64,000 nt of DNA, taken from Paenibacillus zeirhizosphaerae (GTDB lineage: Bacteria > Bacillota > Bacilli > Paenibacillales > Paenibacillaceae). Under the pieces are notes generated by a model, which worked only from the letters and a program-made list of their open reading frames with translations, searched no databases and had not been told where the DNA came from. Below are positions 15,668-22,318 of the stretch, one piece after another. Location: positions 124,001 through 188,000 of the forward strand of contig NZ_JAPCKK010000031.1 in assembly GCF_030705605.1 (NCBI RefSeq), in the 5' to 3' direction. Numbering within the stretch: position 1 is the stretch's first letter; each line of letters opens with the position of its first letter. Both the position numbers and the translations under genes were made by a program.

Positions 15668-16098
15668 TTTTTTAGGTCACTGATCTCAACGCCAAAGCCG
15701 GACAGCTCCAGCACCTTATCCCCTACGGCATCCAGCTCTCCCGCCAGCAACATACGGCGTACCGCCTGCTCACCACCAGACAGCTTCAATCGGCTTGTGA
15801 TGCGCGGATCGCCCCAGCCGTTCAGCGTCAATCCCTTCACTTCCAACGAAGCGGTTGCCTCGGAAATCAGCAGGGCGTTGAACGTTTCGGTGTCCACCTT
15901 TTCGTCCACTTGCCCCTTCACGGTGCGGCGGATCGTGCAGCGCTCACGGATGCTGTCCACCTTGCTGGAGGTCAGGCCGCGCAGCACCATCTGCATATCC
16001 AGACGGCGAATTTGCACTGTCTCTTCCGGCAGCTTCTCCGCCGCTTCAAACAGGCTGTCCAAAATTTGTTCTTCCGTCATATGTTCATTCAAGCTCAT
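15664..16098 (-). CDS. xkdN: Tail assembly chaperone XkdN (gpG-like)
   Basis: A 144-residue XkdN-family protein (EEQILDSLFEAAEKLPEET, then RLDMQMVLRGLTSSKVDSIRERCT). It lies between the tube protein and the tape measure, which is the invariant place of tail assembly chaperones. These coat the tape measure while the tube polymerises. The gene ends in a slippery sequence that can feed ribosomes into the -1 frame extension at 15512-15667. The start has AAAAGGAGACTGAAT before the ATG. Confidence 0.9.
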   Translation of the reverse strand: MSLNEHMTEEQILDSLFEAAEKLPEETVQIRRLDMQMVLRGLTSSKVDSIRERCTIRRTVKGQVDEKVDTETFNALLISEATASLEVKGLTLNGWGDPRITSRLKLSGGEQAVRRMLLAGELDAVGDKVLELSGFGVEISDLKN

Positions 16099-16155
16099 AT
16101 TCAGTCTCCTTTTAATGAAGAATTAAGTAGCGCAATTTCCAAAAAATCTGTTCTA

Positions 16156-16563
16156 TTAGTCCGCAACAATCGGATCCAGCAGCTCATAACCCTCGAACGT
16201 AAACGTGGTTTCCTCTTGCACTTCCTCGCCAGCCGTCCAGTTCGCCAATTGAATCTTATCTGGCATGCAGCGGATCAAACGAACACGTTCATGTCCGAAA
16301 GATTCGGGATCGTCCAGCTTGGAGATAATGTCGAATTTGGAGAAGCCGCGCTGAATCATGTCCGAAGTAACCTTGTAACCACTCATGGTGCCAGTGCCTT
16401 TTTTAATGCCGTTTTTATGCACCTTCCAGTCGTTGCCCACCAGGTTCAGCTCACGTTTTTCCATCTCCACACTGGCTTCCAGCTTGTTGATATGGGTCTG
16501 CCATACCCCGTCAATATACGCCTGACCATACGTTCCCAAAATAACTCTTGAAGCATCCAACAT
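16156..16563 (-). CDS. xkdM: Tail tube protein XkdM
   Basis: A 135-residue XkdM family protein that builds the inner tube of the contractile tail. Typical phrases are LDASRVILGTYGQAYIDG at the start, LNLVGNDWKVHKNG near 40, KKGTGTMSGYKVTSDMI near 55 and a final FTFEGYELLDP. Its place right after the sheath gene is as in PBSX and SKIN. Ribosome site GAGGAGGAAACAAT precedes the ATG. Confidence 0.93.
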   Translation of the reverse strand: MLDASRVILGTYGQAYIDGVWQTHINKLEASVEMEKRELNLVGNDWKVHKNGIKKGTGTMSGYKVTSDMIQRGFSKFDIISKLDDPESFGHERVRLIRCMPDKIQLANWTAGEEVQEETTFTFEGYELLDPIVAD

Positions 16564-16633
16564 ATTGTTTCCTCCTCGAAATAATCAAAATTTAGGTTTG
16601 AATGAGGGAGCCTTCCAGCTCCCCTGGATTTAA

Positions 16634-18094
16634 TTACTGAACATAAAATGTGCCAAAGAGCTGTTCCATCACGTCGGTCAGCTTCACATTCCACTGCAGG
16701 AACACCTGATCCGGCTCCGGTGTAACGACCGGGGAATCTCCATAATAAGCAGGGTCCAGGATGACATCGTAGCCGGAAGGCTCGATAACATTGCTCAGCG
16801 ATAGCTGGGCCAGATATTCCTTGATCGCGCCGATCAGGGCAAGTCGGCCTTCCTCTGTGTTGTTCACTTTGCCGATATAAGTTTCTTCAGCCGCACGCTG
16901 CAGATCCGCATTGATGGCATCCATGACACGGATGGAGCGGATTTTCTTCCAGGCGTTGTTTTGACCTGCAGCCGGAACGACAAGGCTGTTGATGCCACGC
17001 AGCGCCTTCACCTGGCGTCCGTCATGGAAAAGAATGAACACACCGTTTTTAATGGCACTTTCCTGCTCCGGACGGGTCCAGCGGCGGGTCACATCCTCGA
17101 ACGGAGTCACCGCATAGGTTGTCGATTGATTCAACCGTTGCCCGGCGATCAGCCCGGCCACATACGCAGCAGTCTGGGCGGAGCTGTAATCCGTGCCAGA
17201 CAGGCGCACACCAGTGCCGACGTTAATGATGCCTTCATGATTCAGAGCAAGGGATCTTGCCGCAGCCAGCTCAGCCGCATTCGGTGCCGTATCGTCCGTC
17301 TGCGAACCGCCAAAGACAGCCACCACTCCTTTGCCTTGGTCACGAATGCGTTTGATCCAGGCGGCAAAGCTTTGCAGTAGAGCCATATCCGCCGCATAAT
17401 CCAGCGCCAGTACATTGAAGTCCTGGCCTTCCAGCGCTTCCTGCATGGCAATATAATCAGCATTGGTCAGCTTGCTGCTGCCGCTGATACCACCTGCAAG
17501 CAGCACACTTGTCACATCAGCCGGAACGGCTGCCTCATCCATAGCCTTCGCCGTCACCCATACATTTTCGCCGTCTTCGTTGACTGCCGCCGCTACAGCA
17601 GCAGCCGTATGATCCGCGGCCGTAAAGGTTTTCAGCAGCTTGGTTCCCTCATAAAGACGGATTTCCTTCGCCGCGCTATTTTCGAGGGATGGCTGCACGG
17701 TTACGGCAAACTTATTACCGCGAGAGCCCGGATATTTGGCCGTCAGCTTTAATACTTCGGCATCCTCCGCATTTTTCAGGCTTACCGACGCCGCAGCAGC
17801 CGTATCATCCGCCAAACGGTAGGCCAGCAGCTTCTTCGGTCCGCCGAGCAGCGCCAAATACAGGATCGGATAAGCGGTTGCCCCGTCCTCCGTGCCGTTA
17901 GAGAATACCTGGCCGATAGCCGTCTCACTGCCAATTTCCACAAATTCGCGCACAGGTCCCCAATTTGCCTTGACGGGAACGACCACCGTACCACGCGAGC
18001 CGCCCTGAATCGCCGATGCGGCCGCCGCCTGAAAATTCATATACAAACCCGGTAATACCGGTTTATTCGTGTTTTCCCATGTTCCGCCTGCCAT
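16634..18094 (-). CDS. xkdK: Tail sheath protein XkdK
   Basis: A 486-residue phage tail sheath, the contractile outer layer that drives the tube through the target envelope. Evidence: MAGGTWENTNKPVLPGLYMNF at the N-terminus, GTVVVPVKANWGP near 40, a repeat-like insertion domain (about 95-195) and the family C-terminal part with YVAGLIAGQRLNQSTTY near 320 and ALRGINSLVVP near 375. A sheath gene shows that the particle is of the contractile (R-type) kind, not the flexible F-type. Confidence 0.94.
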   Translation of the reverse strand: MAGGTWENTNKPVLPGLYMNFQAAAASAIQGGSRGTVVVPVKANWGPVREFVEIGSETAIGQVFSNGTEDGATAYPILYLALLGGPKKLLAYRLADDTAAAASVSLKNAEDAEVLKLTAKYPGSRGNKFAVTVQPSLENSAAKEIRLYEGTKLLKTFTAADHTAAAVAAAVNEDGENVWVTAKAMDEAAVPADVTSVLLAGGISGSSKLTNADYIAMQEALEGQDFNVLALDYAADMALLQSFAAWIKRIRDQGKGVVAVFGGSQTDDTAPNAAELAAARSLALNHEGIINVGTGVRLSGTDYSSAQTAAYVAGLIAGQRLNQSTTYAVTPFEDVTRRWTRPEQESAIKNGVFILFHDGRQVKALRGINSLVVPAAGQNNAWKKIRSIRVMDAINADLQRAAEETYIGKVNNTEEGRLALIGAIKEYLAQLSLSNVIEPSGYDVILDPAYYGDSPVVTPEPDQVFLQWNVKLTDVMEQLFGTFYVQ

Positions 18095-18095
18095 A

Positions 18096-18305
18096 TTACT
18101 CCACCTTCGCTTTCATGAATTCATTAATTTTTGCTTTCGCTTCTTCCACCGAGCAGACCGTTTGTCCGCTTCCGTAGAACGCGCCTGCCAATACTTCTTC
18201 CTTTACAGAGAACAGTTGCTCTGCTTTCGCCTTCAGCTCATCCAGTGTGTAACGCGGAGCGTTGTCTTCACGGACGGCTTTTGCCGTAGTTTCTTTTGCT
18301 GCCAT
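18096..18305 (-). CDS. Small conserved tail-cluster protein upstream of sheath
   Basis: A 69-residue charged, helical protein (AAKETTAKAVRED, then YTLDELKAKAEQLFSVKEEV and VEEAKAKINEFMKAK) with one base between its stop and the xkdK start. Small proteins of this type precede xkdK in PBSX-like clusters and are of unknown function. The FSVKEEVLAGAFYG segment resembles phage structural stabiliser proteins, but I do not assign a role. The ribosome site is modest (GAGGT). Confidence 0.7.
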   Translation of the reverse strand: MAAKETTAKAVREDNAPRYTLDELKAKAEQLFSVKEEVLAGAFYGSGQTVCSVEEAKAKINEFMKAKVE

Positions 18306-18314
18306 ATGGATACC

Positions 18315-19160
18315 TCATTTCAAAATAGGTTGCATCTCCACTCTGCGGATCAGTGCAGCCTCCTGGACTGGCCTGATCTGCCGCTGCGCCAGCGTAAGAC
18401 GAAGCTGCCCTTCAAGGATCGCATCCGCCTCCAAATCAGCCCTGATCTCTACGGCCGACAGATAACGCTTGTGCGCGGCATTCAGCGGAATCTGAATTTG
18501 TGCGCTGAGCCGTTCGGCCAACAGGATGGCGCTGCCTTGCTCGCTTGCCGGATCAGGTGCGATGACGTGGCCTGAAAAGCTTTTCCTCACTTCATACATG
18601 GAAGCTCCGGGCAGCCGAGTTTCATAACCAGTCATTCTCCACAGTATCGAATAACTGCCAAGATCTGCCGGCCATTGGTTACGGTAGACCATCCAGTTTT
18701 CATTCAACTGATTCTTCGTCCAGTTGGCGAGTGACCCGAGCCATTCATCCTCTGCTTCCTGCAGTGCGTCGTCTTGAGATTCAGGTACATACACACCGAA
18801 TCGGAGCGCCCGCACAGTTGTGCCTGAGTTACTGTCCGCGCTCTCTGCTTCACGGCTGCCCAAATAGTGGAACATTACCGTGGAGGCTCCGTCAGCCGTG
18901 CTTACCGGAACCGGGATGCGGTGCAACCCGTCAATCAGTCTGCGTGCCTGCTCGTCCCGCAAAGGGGCATCGTCCGCGCTGCCATGTAATCGGACCCGAA
19001 CAACCTGTCTGTATCCGGCCCAGCCTGATTTCCAAATTTCTTCGCCCAGTACAAGCACAACAAACGGGGCCTGCTGTCCTTCCGGCGGCTGAATATTGAA
19101 TATCCTGCCCTGCAGCTCTGGAACAAGCTCTGCAATTTTCTGCTTCATCGCTTCTCTCAT
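18315..19160 (-). CDS. Probable tail terminator/completion protein, two-domain
   Basis: A 281-residue protein at the head of the structural operon. Residues 1-~130 (LVPELQGRIFNIQPPEGQQA, PFVVLVLGEE, then RLIDGLHRIPVP) resemble small tail-completion/terminator proteins (DUF3168/gpU-like). Residues ~140-281 form a second domain (DLGSYSILWRMTGYETRLPG, then EVRKSFSGHVI) not clearly recognised. In a headless particle this would cap the tail end that a phage would dock to a capsid. The start overlaps the stop of a 15-codon leader ORF (ATGA). The terminator role is an inference from the fold-like pattern and place. Confidence 0.55.
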   Translation of the reverse strand: MREAMKQKIAELVPELQGRIFNIQPPEGQQAPFVVLVLGEEIWKSGWAGYRQVVRVRLHGSADDAPLRDEQARRLIDGLHRIPVPVSTADGASTVMFHYLGSREAESADSNSGTTVRALRFGVYVPESQDDALQEAEDEWLGSLANWTKNQLNENWMVYRNQWPADLGSYSILWRMTGYETRLPGASMYEVRKSFSGHVIAPDPASEQGSAILLAERLSAQIQIPLNAAHKRYLSAVEIRADLEADAILEGQLRLTLAQRQIRPVQEAALIRRVEMQPILK

Positions 19161-19204
19161 CCGTTATGTCCGCTATGCAGCATGTCAGCCTTGGACCGAT
19201 TCAT
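19157..19204 (-). CDS. 15-codon leader ORF coupled to the tail operon
   Basis: ATG at 19204 follows a perfect AAAGGAGGG ribosome site and encodes 15 residues (MNRSKADMLHSGHNG). Its TGA overlaps the ATG of the next gene (ATGA). The next gene has no good ribosome site of its own, so this short ORF may load ribosomes onto the operon. The alternative is that it is a decaying start region. Confidence 0.4.
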   Translation of the reverse strand: MNRSKADMLHSGHNG

Positions 19205-19487
19205 TACACAGCCCTCCTTTCTTTTATATTGCAATCTCAATCCCGGCTAAGACCGGGTACGGAAATGAAGCAAGCAGAGCGAACCGCAGTTGAAAAAATG
19301 GCTCATGGGCCGGATCACGATAACCGTGTGGGTGTTCGGTTGTTGTCCCTTGCCTTCATTCCCGATGTTATAATCTTACACCACCAGAACGTATGTGCTG
19401 ATGCTTAAAAGCACGAATACCGACCGAAATAACGATAGAAATTGACGGAAAAAAGTAGAACATATATTCTTGTTTTCGGAAATCAAA
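19205..19487. other. Upstream region of the tail operon, no gene seen
   Basis: This stretch probably holds the late promoter read on the minus strand; a possible -10 (GATTATAAC) lies near 19370. A small hairpin, CCCGG-CTAAGA-CCGGG, lies near 19243-19257. No convincing gene is visible on either strand. Confidence 0.35.
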
Positions 19488-19532
19488 AAAAGCCGACCTC
19501 TGCATGGAATGCCCCTGCGGAAATCGGCTTTT
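19488..19532. terminator. Bidirectional intrinsic terminator
   Basis: AAAAGCCGA (19488-19496) pairs with TCGGCTTTT (19524-19532), with A/T runs on both flanks. It separates the DUF5412-like gene from the upstream region of the tail operon. Confidence 0.75.
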
Positions 19533-19568
19533 AATTCACACTACCAAGTTTCAACAATTAAGAACCTT

Positions 19569-20099
19569 CTATTGTATAATTAAAGGCTCACTCTTCATTA
19601 AATCCAATTTGTGATTATTAATCAAAATGGTGTGGCTATTCTCCCATTCAAAATCAACTTGATCCACCCTTTGCTCAAAATAAATTTTCTTCTTGAACCA
19701 GAGCGAACCCTCTAATTCACCTGAAATACCGAAGGTTCCCATAGCCCCTGCATCAGTTCTATAGAAATTTATTGTATACTTTTCATCTGGCGAGTGTGCT
19801 GTTGTCAGCAATTCTTTTGCTCCAGAAAACATAGCTGTAAATGACATCACAATGATTAAACTGAGGATCAATATTGAAGAAAGTATGGTTGATAACCAGC
19901 TCCTTAGCTTCGCAAACCAGCTTGACTTATCTTGAAAACCAAGTATAGCCAAAATCAAGACTATAAATGAAAAAATAAGAATTATGTAGTTCGGCGGAAT
20001 GATTAACCATTGGTTATACGCATTTGAATATAACGAGTAAAGCAGCATTATATACAACAATAAGACTAAAAAAAATGCAAACCAGTTACATTTTCTCAT
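19569..20099 (-). CDS. DUF5412-family membrane protein
   Basis: A 176-residue AT-rich protein. Three hydrophobic segments (about 5-25, 32-55 and 72-95) are followed by an outside domain with the DUF5412 pattern SPDEKYTINFYRTDAGAMGT, GELEGSLWFKKKIYFE and a WENSHTILINNHKL end. The function of the family is unknown. It lies inside the tailocin island between the ArpU-like regulator and the structural operon, and terminators flank it on both sides, so it looks like an independently expressed passenger gene. The start is placed at the ATG after AAAGGGTGA; an in-frame start seven codons upstream exists. Confidence 0.7.
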   Translation of the reverse strand: MRKCNWFAFFLVLLLYIMLLYSLYSNAYNQWLIIPPNYIILIFSFIVLILAILGFQDKSSWFAKLRSWLSTILSSILILSLIIVMSFTAMFSGAKELLTTAHSPDEKYTINFYRTDAGAMGTFGISGELEGSLWFKKKIYFEQRVDQVDFEWENSHTILINNHKLDLMKSEPLIIQ

Positions 20100-20237
20100 G
20101 AATAAATCACCCTTTCTCATATGCTTATTATCATCATATGACAGTATAGACTCATATCTTTCAAACTACGACTGTACAGAAGAAAGGAGCGGCGCAACTA
20201 CTGGTATCAGGAACTGTGTTTCCGTATGGTAATTCGT

Positions 20238-20287
20238 GACACGTCGTGTCCCCTAACAATCGACCAATAAATAAGAACACGTGTTCT
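20238..20287. promoter_or_regulatory. LexA/DinR-like SOS box with a second palindrome beside it
   Basis: AGAACACGTGTTCT (20274-20287) is a perfect 14-bp palindrome containing GAAC-N4-GTTC, the core of the Gram-positive LexA box. Only the outermost C/G pair of the consensus differs. A second palindrome, GACACG-T-CGTGTC, lies about 25 bp to the left (near 20238-20250). A TATAAT (20299-20304) follows on the plus strand and a TATTAT lies on the minus strand, so the box overlaps a promoter. Its place in the control region of a tailocin fits DNA-damage induction. Confidence 0.55.
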
Positions 20288-20329
20288 GTATTTTGTGATA
20301 TAATAATACCACCCGGATTCAGACGTGAA

Positions 20330-20363
20330 AAAACCGGACAAGCCTGTAGAGCAACCCGGTTTT
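20330..20363. terminator. Terminator downstream of the ArpU-like gene
   Basis: AAAACCGG (20330-20337) pairs with CCGGTTTT (20356-20363) across an 18-base loop. It lies just after the stop of the regulator gene read on the minus strand. Confidence 0.65.
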
Positions 20364-20376
20364 GTCTTCTTTCTAC

Positions 20377-20850
20377 TTATTGTTTTACTGCTGCCTTCTT
20401 GCCTAAACTGTCGAGCTGCAGCCACCCTAGGTCGGCCAGAGTCAGCGCCATTTTATAAAAGGCCCGGGAGCGGATTTTCATATAGGTATCCTTGCTGACC
20501 GGCGGATCAAATACATGATTGTAAATTTTATAGTCGAACACATCGTCCTGCTTCAGGTAACGTTCCTTGATCAGCAGTTGTTCACGTTCATTCAGGCGGC
20601 TCACGATCGTATCCACCATATCACAATAAGCGGCTCTTGCCGCAGGCGCATCCACATTATACACGGCTGTGCGCGCAGTCGGATCGGAGGTCAGATTCGT
20701 CGGACCGTGGGGCCTGTCTGTATAGGATGCCGTAACGGACACTTCACGGTCCATGAACGTGATCGTTTTGTAGATGCGGTATTTTTCAAACACTGCCTCC
20801 ATGGCAGCTTGTGTTTTGCGGCGGTCCAATTCAGGCAAATAGGTATTCAT
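20377..20850 (-). CDS. ArpU-family late transcriptional regulator
   Basis: A 157-residue protein of the ArpU/phage late-regulator type. These are sigma-like activators that switch on late structural and lysis genes. The N-terminal half is basic and helical (LPELDRRKTQAAMEAVFEKY). The C-terminal half carries the sigma-region-4-like pattern LNEREQLLIKERYLKQDDVFDY and a helix-turn-helix-like SKDTYMKIRSRAFYKMALTLA. AAAGGAGACTGGCTG precedes the ATG. It is transcribed in the same direction as the structural genes and is divergent from the repressor at 21208, so it is likely the induced activator of the tail operon. Confidence 0.85.
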   Translation of the reverse strand: MNTYLPELDRRKTQAAMEAVFEKYRIYKTITFMDREVSVTASYTDRPHGPTNLTSDPTARTAVYNVDAPAARAAYCDMVDTIVSRLNEREQLLIKERYLKQDDVFDYKIYNHVFDPPVSKDTYMKIRSRAFYKMALTLADLGWLQLDSLGKKAAVKQ

Positions 20851-20869
20851 CAGCCAGTCTCCTTTGTTA

Positions 20870-20881
20870 TGCCTTTTGGCA
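20870..20881. promoter_or_regulatory. Candidate repressor operator 1
   Basis: TGCC-TTTT-GGCA is a palindrome just upstream of the arpU-like start and overlaps its leader. The same core occurs at 21075 and 21107, so it is a plausible binding site for the XRE repressor encoded at 21208. Confidence 0.5.
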
Positions 20882-20886
20882 ATGAT

Positions 20887-21099
20887 TTAAGTGCAGTGAA
20901 GGATCTCTGCTGTTTTTTCATATAAGCGATTCTTCATGCGTTGCATACAATTTTCATATTTTGTTCGTGTTTTTGTTCGTATATTAACCACAATATACCA
21001 CTTCCTGGTGGATGAACCAAATCGCATATTAGCCCGTTTTGCCCAGAAAAAAACGTCCGAGCTTTCATTTTCTATACCTTTTGGCATGATTATGACCAT
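20887..21099 (-). CDS. Possible small basic protein in the control region
   Basis: An open frame of 70 residues with an AAAAGGTAAAG site before the ATG at 21099, placed 36 bases before the arpU-like gene. It is rich in Lys/Arg (STRKWYIVVNIRTKTRTKYE). I recognise no family. Its ribosome site coincides with the operator copy at 21107, so repressor binding could block it. It could equally be a chance frame. Confidence 0.28.
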   Translation of the reverse strand: MVIIMPKGIENESSDVFFWAKRANMRFGSSTRKWYIVVNIRTKTRTKYENCMQRMKNRLYEKTAEILHCT

Positions 21100-21118
21100 T
21101 TTTCTTTACCTTTTGGCA
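21075..21118. promoter_or_regulatory. Candidate repressor operators 2 and 3
   Basis: Two copies of TACCTTTTGGCA lie at 21075-21086 and 21107-21118, exactly 32 bp (three helical turns) apart and on the same face of DNA. They sit between the divergent repressor and late-regulator genes. This is typical of cooperative phage-type repressor binding. Confidence 0.6.
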
Positions 21119-21207
21119 TCACGGATTTATAGTATTACATGGGCTGGTTAGCTTGTAAGCTCGCCAGCGCTGTGCTTTGGATCCTGTTTAAAGGAGTGTC
21201 CGTCATC

Positions 21208-21648
21208 GTGCAAAACCCTTCATTCGGTAAGTACCTGAAACAATTGAGAGAACAAAGAAAGGTAAGCATTAATCAACTGGCTGAAGCAGCAGGCATTAGC
21301 AATTCACAAATATCACGCATTGAGAACGGCTTGCGGGGCATTCCGAAGCCCGCTACGATCCGTAAGATTGCCGATTCGCTATCGGTGCCTTACGCCGAGA
21401 TCATGAAGCAGGCGGGGTATCTGGAAAATGACGCAAGCGAGGAGGCAACAGCCGCTTCCCCTTCCTGGGCCACCTCCAGAGACCGCCGCGACTTCAAGAA
21501 AATGCTTGAAGAAGATGGGGAGCTGATGTTCGACGGCATACCACTTGATGAGGAAGACAAGAGGCGGATTAAGGATGTGCTCACAGGACTGTTCTGGGAA
21601 GCCAAGCAAATGAACAAACGCAAGCCCCCTGCCTCCAAGAAGAAATGA
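21208..21648 (+). CDS. XRE-family repressor (ImmR-like)
   Basis: A 146-residue helix-turn-helix protein. The XRE domain at about 3-63 reads FGKYLKQLREQRKVSINQLA, then EAAGISNSQISRIENGLRGI and PATIRKIADSLSVPYAEIM. The C-terminal half is a charged dimer/regulatory part (MLEEDGELMFDGIPLDEEDK). A metallopeptidase gene follows, as in ImmR-ImmA systems where the protease cleaves the repressor on DNA damage. The GTG at 21208 after AAGGAG is chosen; the open frame begins 23 codons earlier without a good site. It probably binds the TTTTGGCA operators. Confidence 0.85.
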   Translation: MQNPSFGKYLKQLREQRKVSINQLAEAAGISNSQISRIENGLRGIPKPATIRKIADSLSVPYAEIMKQAGYLENDASEEATAASPSWATSRDRRDFKKMLEEDGELMFDGIPLDEEDKRRIKDVLTGLFWEAKQMNKRKPPASKKK

Positions 21649-21688
21649 GGCCGAATGTCCATTTATCAACCGATAGCAGGTGAAGACA

Positions 21689-22147
21689 ATGCATGAGATG
21701 ATACAGAAGCTGGTTAAAAAATACCGAACCAACTGTCCATTTGATATCGCCCGCTCACTCGGCATACATATCCGCTACACAGATTTGGGTAAGACCACGA
21801 AGGGGCTTTACTTCCGTAAGCTCCGGCGTCGCTTTATTGTGCTTCATAATGGCCTTACACCCGAGTGGGAGCGTTATGTATGCGCCCATGAGCTTGGGCA
21901 TGACCGGCTTCATAAAGGGATCAGCCGGTTTTTTCTGGAGGAGCACTCCTATTTTCAACCCGGAAAATGGGAACGGCAGGCCAACCAGTTTGCAGTGCTG
22001 CTGCTGAGTGAAGGCCAGCCTCTGCTCCCCGGAGAGCCGCTGGACGTCTATCTCCCGCGCATCGGCCTGCCCAGGGAAGCATCGAAGTTCTGGATATCAC
22101 CTACGGAGCAGAAATTCGGCTATGCCGGGTTTACGGATATAGATTGA
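21689..22147 (+). CDS. ImmA/IrrE-family metallopeptidase
   Basis: A 152-residue COG2856 protein with the zinc motif HELGH in CAHELGHDRLHKG (residues ~70-82). This is followed by FFLEEHSYFQPGKWERQANQFA, whose E..AN.FA pattern supplies the third ligand. Proteins of this family cleave their partner XRE repressor to derepress a mobile element. The start is placed at the ATG after AGGTGA; a GTG three codons earlier is possible. It is cotranscribed with the repressor (gap about 40 bases) and marks the right end of the tailocin island. Confidence 0.88.
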   Translation: MHEMIQKLVKKYRTNCPFDIARSLGIHIRYTDLGKTTKGLYFRKLRRRFIVLHNGLTPEWERYVCAHELGHDRLHKGISRFFLEEHSYFQPGKWERQANQFAVLLLSEGQPLLPGEPLDVYLPRIGLPREASKFWISPTEQKFGYAGFTDID

Positions 22148-22318
22148 AGAAAGCCGGTTACGCCAAACTCTTTCAATAATTCCTAAGAGCAATTTGGTAC
22201 TTTGTCAGTTCCATGGCATCTATTTTTACGCAAAACACAGGATTTCTTTACAATTCTCTGATAAAATAACAGCTATGATAGATTTGCATTTATATGTTGT
22301 AGGAGGATGATGAATTCA

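Noticed and set aside
725..22147. Complete temperate prophage
   Set aside because: No integrase, replication, terminase, portal or capsid gene and no attachment-site repeats are seen between the lysozyme and the immunity genes.
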